Shown here piece after piece: positions 48,009-61,469 of a stretch of 64,000 bases of DNA. The position numbers and the translations under genes are program-made. The notes beneath the pieces are model-generated. The model did not search any database. It saw nothing but the letters and a program-made list of their open reading frames with translations, and had not been told where the DNA came from. This DNA comes from Platycnemis pennipes (Eukaryota > Arthropoda > Insecta > Odonata > Platycnemididae). The DNA is taken from positions 48,420,992 through 48,484,991 of the forward strand of contig OW121847.1 of NCBI GenBank assembly GCA_933228895.1, given 5' to 3'. How positions within the stretch are numbered: position 1 is the stretch's first letter; each line of letters opens with the position of its first letter.

Positions 48009-51000
48009 AATTAATACGCACATTGCTCAAACTATTTACGATAGAAGGATTTAAAAAATATCAGCCTGTTCACGAAGAAGTAGAACGAAAAGCCCGGTTA
48101 TCATATGGAATCACAGTTCCAATAAAGAGGTGGAATACTCATTTAATCCTTCCAATACAGTTCTGTGGATGAGTAGCGGAAAATTTATTACTCCTAGGAA
48201 ATTTAACGCTAAGAAATTGCGAACACATCTATCAAGAGCAAGGAAAGAAATGAAAAAGAACCGTTCCGATTCCAAGTAAGTGGCTGAAATTGCGCAATAT
48301 CACAGAACGTTAGACCGAGAAACCTCAGATGGTAATGCTGAAACTCAATGCCACGGAGCAAATGGTTTTAAGGCCGGGAAGGAGCGCATAGTTGGAAAAC
48401 GCTCCTTATTTGACGTCTCCCCTCGATTTTCCATTCAGTCCCACCGTCTTGCGCCAGTAACCGAGTTAGCGAGAGGGAGGCTGTCGGGGGGTGAATGGGG
48501 GCGGAGAGGGTGGAGGACACTGTCGAAAGGAGCAATAAGGACTGGCTGACAACTCACGGAAAGAAATCATCCGCGGAGACGACGCTGCTCAAATTGCGCG
48601 AAATGATTTTCTTCGCTGTGGGATTGGTGCGGAATTGAGACGAATGGATTCGCGGCTGCAGTCGAGGACAAAGTAGGATAACGAATTGAAGAAGGGAAGG
48701 ATAGAGTAGGGTAGGGTGGCGGGAGGCAGGATAAGAATGGACGTGCGACGCGCGGGAGATCAGCGGCGTTGCTGGCTGGGAGGTTGAGGGCTAGGATGGA
48801 TTCGAGGGAAATGGGAAACAGATGGCATCGATAATTTCCTTCCTACAAGGGCGGAAGAAACTCAAGGAAATGAGTATGAGGAGGAAAACGGCGGAGATTG
48901 GATGTGTGCCTCAGTAATAGGACGTGGAACGAAGAAAATAACGATATGCACTGCCAAGGAATAAGAAAAATTAAAAGGCTTCGATGCTTAAACACCAATG
49001 AGTTACGACCTGGGACGGAATAAAAAGAATTAGACATGTAACTTGGCCAAAGTTCAAGAAAAAAAACAACGAAATGAGGCTATTCCAGAATCTGCGCTGT
49101 TCATTTCGCTTGATTTTTGCAGGGGCCCGTGCGGTCATTAACGGATACTTATGGGAATGTTTATGTGCGACGAAAAGAAGTATATGAACACTCCACGGAA
49201 TTAGTTAAAAAAAGGTCCTAAATGTTAAAACACAAATTGTTTTCACTGGAAACAATTCATTATTTCATTTTCAGAGATGGTAAAATTGTAAATGTATTAC
49301 TTAACTAGAACAACTAGGTCAGGTTATAACTGGAATTAAAAGAGATATCGCTCCGTCTTATAGAGCTTGTGGCAACACAAAAAATTGAATTAGGCATTAG
49401 ATGCAATAAGCTTTTTAATTTACATAATATACCTGCTTATTTGACAACTATTCATCACGTTGTAAGAATAAGGCAATGGAAAACTCGGAAAATAATGACA
49501 AACGGCACTTTTACATGGTCAGATGGGATTGATATATGAGATACATCCAATGATACAAGTTTTTAGTTGTCCCAATACTAAAAGTAGCTCCCCAGGAGAT
49601 TAATACTAGTTTGCAAAGCCTAGATGCGATCTCAGTTCAGGCACTTTTCACCTGATGGCTTCCACCATGTCCTTGTTAAGTGCCACAACAGGTGTTTTAG
49701 AACTAGCACTCAGAAACTAACATGAATTGCAGGGGAACATCGAATGAGTATACTTCATTTAGCCATCCGTTTCCCCTTTTAGCTGTGCGAAAATGAAGTT
49801 TTATATTAAATCAGAGTTGTTGCGGGAAGGTATAGGAAAAATGTGAGCAAATGCAATAAATAAAATTCTCCGGGAAGTTAAATAAAAAGCTAAAAGATAA
49901 TTATTGGAAACAAAGGATTTTTTTAAGGAAGAATAAAGCTCTTTGCAGGGAGTCAAGAATAGGGAACTACAGGTTAGTAGACTTGCTACAAGAGAGAGAT
50001 GGAGAATGAATCCCTTATAATTGCAGTTCGTTTGATTTTTTTCACATTCTTCCGATATTTATTAAAAATGAGAGATAGGTCATAAATGACCCAGTTTAAA
50101 TAGAATAATATTATAAATGGCGCTCAGAAAGAAAATATTTCTCCGATTTCTGCGTCGATGAAAATAGAAGCTAAAAATAAGAAATAAACACCCAATCGTC
50201 TATAGCTTCAAACTTTTAAAGAGAATAGCCTGAAATGAAAAGATAAACTTGAATGCCCAAAACACCCTAATAAAGGCAATATAAATATTCATATTCTTAA
50301 CAGAGCCTGATTGATCCGTTGTCAGGAGATGTTAGGGATAAGTTCCAGAGGTCGGAAATTTATTTTCCCCGCTGGAAAATTTGTGAAAACTCGCGAATTC
50401 TTTAGAAACCGTGTTCCTCTCACGCCAAGAACTTGATTGGCCACCGAACAAAAACCCTCAAGAGCAATTCAAGAAAAGAGGATAAAAATTTAATACCATC
50501 TTGACATTTTCTAAAATATGCAATATTGCTAACTTCGTGCTTTCCATTTGCATGTATCACACAAAGATGAAACGCTTTCTGCACGCTAACGATATCAGGG
50601 ATCTCGGATTGATGAAAACACTGAAATATTACCTCGAAGGAAGGGCACGGAAGTGAGAGAAATGGAGAATGGGGCATTTTCTCTCTCTCTCTCACTCATC
50701 CGATGTTTACACTACTCTTTTGTTTTTAACATATTCTTTTTTTTCCTTCGCATTCTCTCTCGCCAGTCCCGGAATGCAGAATCCCTTCACGTCGCCGGAA
50801 AAATACTAGCGAAACGATACATTAAGCTGGGAACGAAGTGGGAGGAGAAGGAAGGAGAAAGAGAGTGGAGGAGATGTTGGAGCAAGAGGAGAGGGGCGGA
50901 TGTGTGCGCGTGACAGCCCAAATTAGATTTGCAGCGAGGAAAGCCCATCCCGAGACCCGGAGAGCATTTACGACGGGGGCAGATGCTCCGTGTTGGAGGA

Positions 51001-52559
51001 GAAGGGGTGAGGTAGAGTAGGGGGTGGTTGGAGGGCGCGCTCGCTGAGGGATAGTGGGCGTAGGTAGGTATGCTGGAGGAGAGGCAGAGGGTGGGGGAAG
51101 AGGGAGCCGAAATCCGCACGCAAAATATAATGGGCCAAACTGCTCGCACCGTCGGGATTTACGACGACTCACGCCCGTCGCTGAAAGGAGGGAGGGCCTG
51201 CAAAAGAGACGGGTCGGGGTTTTTGGGTCGGGTCGGGGTGGGGGTTGAAGAAAGGAGGCGGAAGAGGAGGCAGGCACGGATTTAAATCGTGTTCCTTTGA
51301 TCGAAACAACAAAGGAAATAAATATTCGAACCGTGAAAATATATATCCCGAACGAAAGAAAAAAGAATGGACGGAAACGAAACCAATGGGGTGTGATTAT
51401 TGCCGTGGGTTTTCGCGGATTGACCTCTGGCGTAAGCAATTAACCTCCCGGCGTGATTCCCTGGGAAATGAAGAGAGCTCTTTCATATCGATGAGAGTAT
51501 CACAATATCGTTTTTTTTTTTAAATAAACCTCTTCCACTTTCACCAGGAAGACTCGACTCTTACATCGATCGCTGAATGATTTTTGCAATAATAGTCAGG
51601 TCTGCGTTGTGGAAAGTCAGGCTATTGTTTGCTTTTCTAAACTAATTTGGCCAATTGGAAGATCGAAGAAAGAGATATTGGGATAAGAGAAACATGATCT
51701 CAGATAGCATCTAGCCGGTTTTAAAGAGAATATTTTGGGAAAATAACTACCGCGTCATTACCATTGCACATGTATAAAGATCATTCATCATCATTGTCAT
51801 CAGTCCATTATTAGGTACGATATCATGTGCGTACTCTTAATTTATTTATTTTTTATTCGTGCTATGACATTATCATGCTGTTTTCGTTGTGGAACATATA
51901 AAATAATACTTATTTAAATTACAGACTTTTAGGCCCTTCCAAAGATGAGTTTATGATATTCACTCGACGTTTGATATTTGCGGTGACATAAAAATCTTGT
52001 CATCCTTGACAACAGGAAGACAAATAATTAAAATTTGATTCATCCATACTAACACCTAAGCCTAGAGGAATACATGAGTGACTATGACTGCTGGAAATAG
52101 CAGCACTGGGCGGAGTCTTCTTTTTTCACAGAACGTCTGAAAAATTAGGTCTCCAACCACATGCCTCCATTTAACTCGAATATAGAGTGCAATGGCTATT
52201 AACATGAAAATTTACGGAGCAAAAACTACCTTACTCCAATTTTTTACATTTATTATATATCTATTTCTGCCACTCGTTGCAAAAAATTAAACGATCTTTT
52301 TTGTTAAATGCAGACACTGTAATTAGAGAAATGCATATCCATAATAACATGAACGTTCATCTTCTCTAGCATTCATAATAAAAAATAGATCAAAAATATC
52401 ACAACCTTAGTGGAGAAAAGCCTACTTATTATGGACAAATAAACCATTTCATCAAGGGCTTTTTGTGGAAATGATTTTCCGTTCACATGAATGAGACATT
52501 ATTATTCCGGACTTTTTCTGAGAACCACAAGCACTCACACAGATATCACTAAAATGCCA
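48009..52559. other. Non-coding stretch with GC-rich patch
   Basis: No gene is supported. A CpG-bearing balanced patch lies at about 48410-48800. A GC- and purine-rich tract at about 50820-51290 follows a (CT)n run at 50680-50692. Overlapping long open frames on both strands of 50820-51440 reflect this composition (Pro/Ser- or Arg/Gly-rich) and have no domain. The rest is AT-rich. Confidence 0.4.
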
Positions 52560-52727
52560 GTAGAAGTTGTCTAGGGTTTTAAGTGATACAATGGCCAAGG
52601 CTATTTCATACCGTCTAACCTAAATTCTAATTTTTAGGACAAACGCAACATCCATACCCGGGGTGTGATTCAATTTTGGGCCGCCAGGCCAACGCATTAC
52701 CGACTTGACTACCACGAACGGCTACCA
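52560..52727 (-). mobile_element. tRNA-derived SINE, minus strand
   Basis: On the minus strand a tRNA-like head starts GGTAGCCGTTCGTGG. An A box TAGTCAAGTCGGTAATGCG and an anticodon-arm-like TTGGCCTGGCGGCCCAA follow, then a mutated B box AATTGAATCACACC and CCCGGGTATGGATGTTGCG. A body running TTTGTCCTAAAAATTAG, then AATTTAGGTTAGACG, follows. A tRNA head, CCCGGGTATGGATGT and TTGTCCT is an order shared by a widespread arthropod SINE type. The B-box mutations show it is inactive. The 3' limit is approximate. Confidence 0.7.
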
Positions 52728-55700
52728 AACGGTTCAATACGAAACTACATACGTGGTGTCAGCAGAATTAAACTCGTGCTAATCCCCAGTATGATTGTGA
52801 TGCTAAATATAGCCAATGTTCTTTATTACGAAAATGATGACGGTCATTAGCTCTTTTCTCTCAGAAAAACATTTTTTTTCTCAAGAAGCGTGATTACTAA
52901 AAAAATACGCAACAAAAAAATTTAATTTTTCACTAAAAAAGATCACGACGCCATGATAACTTAGAATTGAATCCGAAATCGTTCATTCCATATCCTGAAG
53001 CTACATTTCGGGCAAAAATGCATGAAACTAGCAGCACATCTGTTTTTCTGCGATCGAGACAAGGAATTGAAACAAAAAACGCGACTCATTAAGCGACATA
53101 AATCTCTTGGCCTTGATGGGACTAAATTACTAATAAATAGGTGACTACGAAACGGTGTCAAAAAAAATCAGTCAAACGGGTGAATTCCCACATTCATTGG
53201 AGTATGAAACAGCTTCTCATATAGTTGAATGATACGAGGTTGGAAACAATAGTTGCGTAAATTTCTAAAACGAAACGGCCTTGCAATAAGAATGAGACAA
53301 TGCCGTTCATATTGGTGAAATGAATTCCATCCATCTACGCAATAATTGATTTCATCCGCTGGCAGGAGAGAAAAAAATAACAAGCACAACATGAAAAATT
53401 AATGATCACTAATCACGTGGAAGTTGATCAATGACGGATTCAGGAGATCAAATGTTCTCATGGGAACCATTAAAGCTTCGCGGAATAGATATATTATGCA
53501 ATAAAATCATGAAAGTGTGAAATAGAAAGCACAGTTGCACAGCACAGCACAAAATGCTGATTCGCAAACGTTCCATCGAATGTATTTATCAGTGAGTGAC
53601 ACTGTGTTTATCCGTAGTTACCAATAATTAGGCGTAAGAGAGAAAGAGTGAAAGATACAATGGGTTTTACTCTCACAGTTAATGAATAATGTGGAATTTC
53701 CAGCTAATTATCCACAAAACATTAGAGAGGACAGAGCTCGAGAGTCGACTTATCTGGGAGAACAATCGCGGAAGTTGACTGGACGAATGAACGAATGATA
53801 GAGCATCGGAGCGATATCGACGAATTTATATCCAATGTCTCACTGTCGCGCTAGTGTGTCTGGGATTGAAAAGAGTGACTGCAAGTCCACGCGAGGAGGA
53901 AACAAATGGGAGAGGAGAGAGCAAGAGAAAAGGGGTGAAGAGGTATGGGGGAGGATGCAAAAAATCGGGATAAAAGAGAAGGGATACGAACGTTGCGAAG
54001 GGGCCCGAGGCAAAAGAGAGGGGGAGAGAGTTAGTGGGGACTAGTATCGGTGGAGCCAGGGAACCCTCCGCGTCCATTCCCTCTCTAATTTCCTCCTTTT
54101 TAACTCTTGAACCGGTCGATGGATGGGCTGAACAAATCTAATTTAAGCGCCACTCTCATCCGTGTACGGTTCCTGGTTTTTTTTTCGATATACCTATATT
54201 TTTTCTTCTACACGCCCATCTCTTCAAATAAATGGCGCGGGCAAGTTACGGATTTTATCGTTTACAATTCATTAACGTGATTATTTCTCCGCTGGAAAAC
54301 ACGTCGGGACGAGTTAAAAGGATCTGCATATTATCCCTGTATCCCTCCGCAAGAGTCAGTGCGTACCAGGGGGCGACTCCGCATTACCATCCTACCCTCA
54401 ATCCTATTGTTTCTAACTATCTCCATTACGAGTTTTGTTGATAGCTTGAATTAACCTAGGAAAAAAGCAGCTGCACATACTTTATAGATTCTAATTTCCA
54501 GCTACCATCAGCCGGGGAAAAGAGCCACACGGCTCTTACACAAATATTTGCGGTTGCGTTGGGCCGAGTCTGCGGCACGGCCAATTTCAACTTTTCCCTG
54601 AAACTCATGGTTAAAATTAATTATTCCTCCCTCAAAGAGGGCAATGCAACTTTAATGTAATACTGCACATTCAAAGCTATTTATTAAACTCAGTTAGCAA
54701 TAGTTGTTCTAGTGCCAATTTGGAGAGAATTTTTCCATGAGTGAATCTTTGAGAAATATTACTATTTTATTTCAGAAATGAATTATTTTACGACTCTCAA
54801 GTAAGGGTCAACTTCCAGGTTTATTTTTTAACCATTTATTGAGATTTGTGTCACCATTAACTGCACTGTAATATCTAAGAGAAAATATTAGGGGTTAATG
54901 AAATCAACAGCAAAATCCATTGGATTATTTATGATTGCATTTCTCATGCTTGTCATACAGGTTTTTCTAACTTCGCAATAACATATATTTGAAGTGAATT
55001 TACCCATGGCATGCTCGGCGATGAGTTTTTTTTCCTGAAAACACCACAAGATGACTTGCCGGGTACTCCGTGCATTTCTATGGAGATAATTTGTCTAAAT
55101 GTTTACTAATTTGGTAGAGAGAGTAATGTTTTCAATATGTTCTTCTCTCGTTCATTATACATATTCTCAAACGCAATTTGTTGATGGACGGAAACATATG
55201 TAACTGGTCACATAATGTTCGGCGCTATATTATATTTAGCTCACGTGGAAGCTTGTACCTTCCAGGCACATCGGTCGTTAGTGGATTCCAAGCGCATAGT
55301 CAAGTACCCTCCGCAGGTAGAATACAGCAAAATACCGACACTCTGCATCCCTGGTCCATCCCTTGGTTCAGCACTTTCGCAAATGCCTTCCGAGGCCTAT
55401 TTCCACCCAATGATAGCTCTTCGCAGGCCAGCATTGAGTTGCTAGAGAGGACACAACCGTTAATACCCCCTAGTTGGCAACTCTGCGCCGTGTCCCTGGC
55501 ACCTCCGGGAAAAACTGCCGGTCCGGCCAGCCGTAAGGGATTTTTAGGGCGCTACCTGCACTGGGTTATCGCTCCCACTGGCTCTCAGCCACTCTAACGA
55601 GATCGCAGTTGGTTGCTCAGTGCCGAATATCCAGATGCCCCTTGGGAATCGGGAAATGTGCCGCAGACTGATCCCTCTGCCGACTCACTTCGACGTTGAG

Positions 55701-57507
55701 TTGCCGTGGTAACTCGCGGGAAAGCGTCTGCACTGCATTTACGGGAAGCTGCGAGTATGGACTTACAGGGACGGTAAAAGGAAACATAAAAAAGGCGGAA
55801 ATGTTTGATAGCTCCCTCGAGGTTGATCCCATATTCACAAATTTATCATTATACGTAGTTTTAATGGAGAATCGTCACTTGATACGAGGTAATCCAATAC
55901 CAATTAACGATGTCGATGTAGCTGTTTGAACAACTTGTGTACCAAATGTCTAAACTAACTCATTCTTTAAAGGGTAAAAAACTCTTGAAATCAATTCATA
56001 CTTGCAACATCATTTCGATTATTGTCGGTCAATTTTTATCATTATCTCTTGAATGGCCAAAATCCTCGTGAAATGATCATTAGAGTTCCTTGGGAAAAGG
56101 TTGAAGAAGGGTACTAAGTGTTAATAAATGAGTGATCAATGCAGAGCTCTCAAATATTTATGACCATATTGCATATCAAGTGCGTGAACTTGTGGTTCAT
56201 AGGGATAACTGATATCACTTACTTATGTTTGTACTTATCAATTAATTTCCCCATTTTTATCAATTTTTTTGCCATCATTCAGACACAGATTTTTATTGGC
56301 ATCTCTGTTTTCTCATGTTTACTGTCGTAGAGTTGAGATTACCATAGCTATGTGTTGAAACCATTAGGTGGAGTTGTTATAAAACCAGAGATTTTGGGAT
56401 AAGATAGGTCACAAGCTAGAATTCAGATGAATTGAAAATAAAAGAGTACCGAAATCGTGTAAAATATTTTAATTCCATCGCTTGACGCATAAGCAAATAT
56501 TGAAAAGGATGCTTCTAACAGCAACTATGGAAAGCCCAAAGTATTCTCTCGTTAAATTCCCATGAATTTCCAATTTGCTAGAATTTAGTTGAATTATATG
56601 TCATGAATATGCAATCATCATTTTTGCCATGTAGTCCAATTGAACAATTAGGTGCTTCCATTAAGGGAGGTGGGAGATTTCCCACCAACACAGCTGTATA
56701 CTGTTCAAACTATATTAAATCTCACCAGACATGATTATGAAAGATCGGACACGACCTCGAGAGAAGCAATTACTGTGACAAGAGATTCTTATTCAACCTT
56801 TGATATACAGGTTTATAATTATATTGACATTTTGCAATTCGTTTCCGGCCGGCTGTCACGCTAAGATTTTTTAGCGACGGGTGAATCGTATCCATGACCG
56901 TATACAGTTATAACGTTCCCAAAAGACTCGGCAAGAATTCATGAGGGTAAAATAAGTTTAATTATGCATTAAGTGTGTAGGAGTATCTTTTGGAATAGAT
57001 AGTGTACTATTTAAAGGTTAGATACGTGCTATTTTATTTTATTTATCTCAGTTCGTGGTAGCTGTGATAACAAACAAAAGGTGACATCCTCATGGGAGAC
57101 AATGGAAAAACTCCGATGGAGATATTTCAATGTATTGTTTTCAGTTATAATTTTCATGTTCTGTTCTAGTACTTTTTTGCTCTATACCTACGAGTCACAA
57201 TAATTATCAAAATCTTAGAATACCTATATAATATGTTATTTTCAACTCAATATTCACCCAAAACGTGATAAATTGAAGAACTTCACCAGGTGAATGCCTA
57301 TATAAATTACTTATAAGAATTACATAAGGTTATACATAATTAAGCCAATTAATTGTATAAGTAAGAAAAGCTCCTAAAACCAATTATAATTGCATTTCGT
57401 CCTGCACTTGTTTAATTTGAATCCTCTTCTACCCGCTCATAAAACGAAGACGGACGTCGTGCGATCGTATCACGTGATCATTCAAGGAATCATGCGAGGA
57501 GATTTCC
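52728..57507. other. Non-coding stretch with an unassigned GC-rich island
   Basis: No gene is supported. A purine-rich tract covers about 53880-54040. An island of clearly higher GC at about 55240-55760 stands out from AT-rich DNA on both sides. It is open in the plus frame from about 55178 to 55597 and partly in a second frame, but has no recognisable domain or splice sites. It could be an unrecognised repeat, an exon or a regulatory segment. Confidence 0.4.
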
Positions 57508-57580
57508 GTATTACACGACGCATGAACTTCATGCGCATGATTCCATTCGCATGATCTTTCACCGTGTAAAACGGCCTTTG
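57508..57580. mobile_element. Tiny MITE related to the foldback element (TIR GGCCGTNTTACACG)
   Basis: The right end CACCGTGTAAAACGGCC is matched in inverted form by TTTCCGTATTACACGACG at the left, about 70 bp away. The termini correspond to GGCCGTATCACACTAG of the 523-bp element at 37284-37806. The interior is built of CATGCG/CGCATG repeats able to fold back, for example GCATGAACTTCATGC. An additional inverted pair GAATCATGCG/CGCATGATTC extends out to about 57490, so the true left edge may be further out. No coding content. Confidence 0.5.
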
Positions 57581-60155
57581 TACCAGACATGTTGAACGAC
57601 GGGTAGCGAATTTATCTAGCGCGCTGTTTTTATTTCACGATTTAAGCAGGAACATTTTATCTATTCTAGTGTATGCGGTCGTGAACAGATTTTATAGACG
57701 AGGGAATATTTTTTTAGGGTCATTGAATCGTATGGAACGGTAGGCAGCATCTCTTAAAAGAAATTTGAACATTCAGTTGGTATCAAGATTGATATTTTGG
57801 CAAGAGGTGCTCAATTCTATGGTGTACTCGCGCTACCTAAAGCATCGGAAAACCTGAATACATTTTCCTTGCTGCCGCCACAGCTTCGTTTTATACCCCA
57901 GTACCGTCTAACGGTAAAAAAATAAAAATTAAATAAAAATTCCTTCCATCCTTCGGTAGCTTTATCCAATTTAGCAGTGACCTCCGAGGACAATCGTTCA
58001 ACCCCTGCGTAAGAAGAAAAAAAATACATGAGAGGAAAGGAAATACAGGGAAACGAGAAACGCTTTATACCGCTCCTTTTTTATGCCACCGAATATATTT
58101 CCCAGAACGCCTCAGGAGAATTTGCTCTGAATTCTCCGGATTGCTTGTTTCTTTGCTAGAAGACGGTTTTCTGAGATTGGGAGTGTGTGTGTGTGTGTGT
58201 TTGCTTGTGTGTATTTGCTTGTGTGGAACAGAGAGCAAAAAAGTCCCATTACATTTGTCTTGTAAAAACCTTTTTCGGTCCGCTCGACCTCGCGAAATTC
58301 CCTTCCGAACCAAACCCCTCCTGCCTTCACCCCGCTGGAAAAGGGGTGCACTCCCTCCCTTCACAAAATCCGTCCTTCTTCCCTTTTTCTTGACGCCTCT
58401 ATCGTCTTGTTTCCTTCTCCGCCCACACCTTGGCCTCCGGGACTCCCCACCTTCGCCCGCCAGCACCGTGGGAACTGGGGCGATGTCTCGTTCCACCGCA
58501 TTTCCGCTGCGATCATACTCAAGTCTCCTCCTCTCGCAAGCACAAGCTCGTTCCTTGGCTACTATCCCTCAACGTCTCTCTCTCTCTTCTCCCCTCTCTT
58601 TGAACGACAGGACGCGAGTACGAGAGCGTTTGATTGCTCCGGTTGATAAGCACGCGGGTTACATTCTATTTTCCCGAATGTATGTACCTATTCTTGATGT
58701 TTTTGGAAGGTGCAGTGAGGAGGGGATGCAAGCAATCCCGTCGCTTTTCAAGCCCGGATGACTCACTGTTTTTTCCATTGAAAAAAGAAGAAGGCTAGAG
58801 GACAAGGAGTGACACTGCAAACAAACGTTCCAAAATGGACAATACCCTCGGATGGTCGTTCGAAGCGAAAAGAGGGCCGGGAAATCAATCCCTCTCTCGC
58901 TCCAGGAAGAGAAAATCTTAAGGATTCAAAAATTTTTCCCTACATTCTCTAAGTGCATGGTACGTGAAATGTATTGACGAAAGTGAGAAATGGGCGGGAA
59001 TTACATGCTTGTACTTTGCTGACATTTTAATTTTCAATCGAGTAGTTATGATTCAGCGTTTAAAGTTGACACAAAATAAAATGTGGCTCAATTGACATTT
59101 TATACCAGTAAACGTGGGTCATGCCATACCATACGATTTTATTCGCTTAAGCATAATAACAAAAGAGGAATTTCACAGAAAAAATGTAATGTGGAAAAAT
59201 TGAAGAACAAAGATTGCGAAAAACTCTTAGAAAAAAACTTTCTAGCAAATACAACTTTCTGTCGCAAATTGTTGCAAGTTCAATTAGGTAATACCAGACG
59301 AGCTACCCTTGTTAATTTTTTTCTTCTTCGATTGATATTTTATACTCCAACGTTTAAAATAGCTTCTTAATTAACATCAAACGGTACTTTATTGGCATAG
59401 AGGGGCTTAGTAATAAATAGAATTCTTATCCTCCGAATTTTCCAGGAATGTGCTGGGTCGGTCGTTTCGGAAATGCAAATTTTTCTCCAATTCCGGTTCT
59501 GTTTTGTCACGCGCGTGGAGTCACACACTTCCTATTCCCTCCCTCCCCCGACTCACCCCCTCCTCCTCCTTTCTCGCCCTCCCAGGGCAGGGAGGGTGGT
59601 GACGCGCGGATGCGGGGACGGCGGGGAATGATGGTCCGCTAAACTCGGTCCAGGAGAGAGAGATCTCTGGCACCTTGCCAACGTTCTGCGCAGCTTGTTC
59701 TTCCCCTAGAGAGAAGTCAGTGCACGAGAGGGAGGTCTCACTCCAACCAGTCTGTCCTTCGTTTGGGGAGAAGGGGGAAATGGGCATCCCTGAGGTATCG
59801 GGCAGTTGAGACTGAATGATCACGGAGCCAATACTCGAGGAGAGGGTGCAAAGGGTGCAAAAAAGTCAGAGAGGAAGTTAATGAGAGAGGTGGTAGGAGG
59901 GTGCGGTAAGAATCAATTTTCTTCGACATTAACCTTATCAGGTCCCTGAATATGCTATTTTTGTTCGTACATAATTCAAAATACAACCATTTCATCATTA
60001 TAAAAATATACTATGCATATGCCTCTTTAGTAATACCATAAGGACTGCACAAGAATTTTGATTGATTAGTATAGAACAATAGAATTTGTATGTCCCACCA
60101 AAGTTGAAAGCAAAATTGCCTCTCATCGCGGTGTCTTCGGCTTCAATGGATAATA
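57581..60155. other. Non-coding stretch
   Basis: No gene is supported. A (GT)n microsatellite lies at about 58183-58201. It is followed by a C/T-rich, CpG-bearing section (58250-58640) that produces a 206-codon biased frame without domains. A second GC-rich patch lies at about 59510-59640. Confidence 0.4.
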
Positions 60156-60613
60156 CAGGGTTATTCAAAAAGAAAGAGCAGATTTCAAACATTTATTTCT
60201 TCCAAACTATAAATGATAGAAACTTAATTCCGACGCTTCAGGACAGAGAAAAGTTCAAAATATGAGTCAATGGTCCAAAATTTGAACAGTCCGGGTAGAA
60301 GTTCCAGTTAAGGCCGCAGTGCCACTGTTGATTTTTGTGGAAAAATGGCTGCGACACCACAGGAACAATCATTTGTGTGCTTCAATTAGCAAAATTAGAG
60401 TCCATTGTTGAAGTGCAACGTGCATTTAGCCGGAAGTTTAACAAACAACCGCCTCGTAACACATGGTAACACAGTGTAACACATGGTGCTCATATTAAGT
60501 GCATAAAAAATTGAACTTATCTCTGTCCAGGAATGTTGGAATTAAGTTCCTATCTTTTATAGTTTGGAAGAAATAAATGCTTGAAATCTGCTCCTTCTTT
60601 TAGAATAACCCTG
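60156..60613 (+). mobile_element. Mariner/Tc1-type MITE with 103-bp terminal inverted repeats
   Basis: The element is flanked by TA on both sides (60154-60155, 60614-60615), the target duplication of the Tc1/mariner superfamily. The left TIR 60156-60258 begins CAGGGTTATTCAAAAAGAA. The right TIR 60511-60613 is its inverted copy, with about 88% identity by eye (roughly 12 differences in 103). The 250-bp interior keeps the first codons of a transposase (separate entry), so this is an internal-deletion derivative of an autonomous element and not an unrelated foldback sequence. Confidence 0.9.
60345..60470 (+). pseudogene. Transposase N-terminal remnant inside the MITE
   Basis: An ATG at 60345 opens MAATPQEQSFV. 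After a one-base frameshift the second piece reads LQLAKLESIVEVQRAFSRKF and then NKQPP, ending at a stop. The 'xVxxVQRAFRRKFxKxPP' wording is the first helix-turn-helix region of a mariner-like transposase family common in arthropods. The frameshift lies in a TTTGTGTGC context, where loss of one T explains it. The catalytic DDE/D part is deleted. Non-functional. Confidence 0.75.
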
Positions 60614-60734
60614 TATAAAAATCCGTAGTATTCTGAATGGAAGGAAGGGAAGAAAATCATTTTGCAAATTGATTTATCAAGTTAAGGTCTAAAAAAAATT
60701 CGCGACTAAAAAGAAACGAGCGTAATATCAAAAT

Positions 60735-60870
60735 ATGTTGAAATACGTTTTAATTATCTGGGACAAGTTAGCGATTCCGGTGGACCAAGACTACGGGAAT
60801 CTGGATGTATATGAGGAAGAATAGTGAGAGGTCATTGATGAAATATAATATTGATATAATAAGCTGGAAG
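60735..60870 (+). pseudogene. Possible LINE ORF2 fragment (weak)
   Basis: A short frame reads RFNYLGQVSDSGGPRLRESG before a stop. It resembles the 'FxYLGxxxSxDG' segment that lies between the RT and C-terminus of many LINE proteins. The match is short and followed by stops, so it is a low-confidence relic, possibly related to the LINE 3' end at 61470-61592 in the same orientation. Confidence 0.3.
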
Positions 60871-61469
60871 GAATAGAGCAAGAAACTGGTTAAAAGAATG
60901 CAAACCAGCTATGAAAAACCTTACCGAGGTGAACCTCTGATATGCAAGATAGCAGAATTTCAAACGAAAAAAAAATTCCTAGGTCGAGTTTCAAACGCGG
61001 AACTCCCGAATTCGCACCAGGTGATTTTCATAGTGAACCTAGAATTAAGTCCTACATTCATGTCACCTTATTTATGGAATAGTGACTTATTTTTTTCTTT
61101 TGTCTCGCACTTCAGCGGCAATCGAATGTATAGGGAGTGATTGAAACTTTCACCGTATGCACTGGTACATACCACTTAAATATCTTATTTAAATAAAAAA
61201 TAAAGTTTAGCTAAATTCAAATATTTATATCTTATTGTTTTCTCTAAAATATGATGTCTTCCTAAAAATCTTTCAAAAAATTTATCTTATTCACATCGGA
61301 AAACGAGTTAGACTGGTTTTATCAATACTTATTAATACGGAACAGTTTTAACTCCAACCTGGAATATATATTTCATCTTCATAAGCATCCTCTTCCCTCA
61401 TGGTATTCATGGGTGTGTCCTACATGATTGGGATTTGGTAGTTTTTCTTCTTTTTCCCCCAATTACTTT

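Noticed and set aside
50822..51439. 205-codon open frame on the minus strand
   Set aside because: It comes from a purine-rich tract; the Pro/Ser/Arg-rich product has no motif and is overlapped by open frames on the other strand.
55178..55597. 139-codon open frame in the GC-rich island
   Set aside because: No recognisable family and no splice sites that pair; kept only as an unassigned island.
58141..58761. 206-codon open frame on the plus strand
   Set aside because: It begins in a (GT)n microsatellite and runs through C/T-rich sequence; the product is Ser/Leu/Pro-biased, with no domain and other frames equally open.
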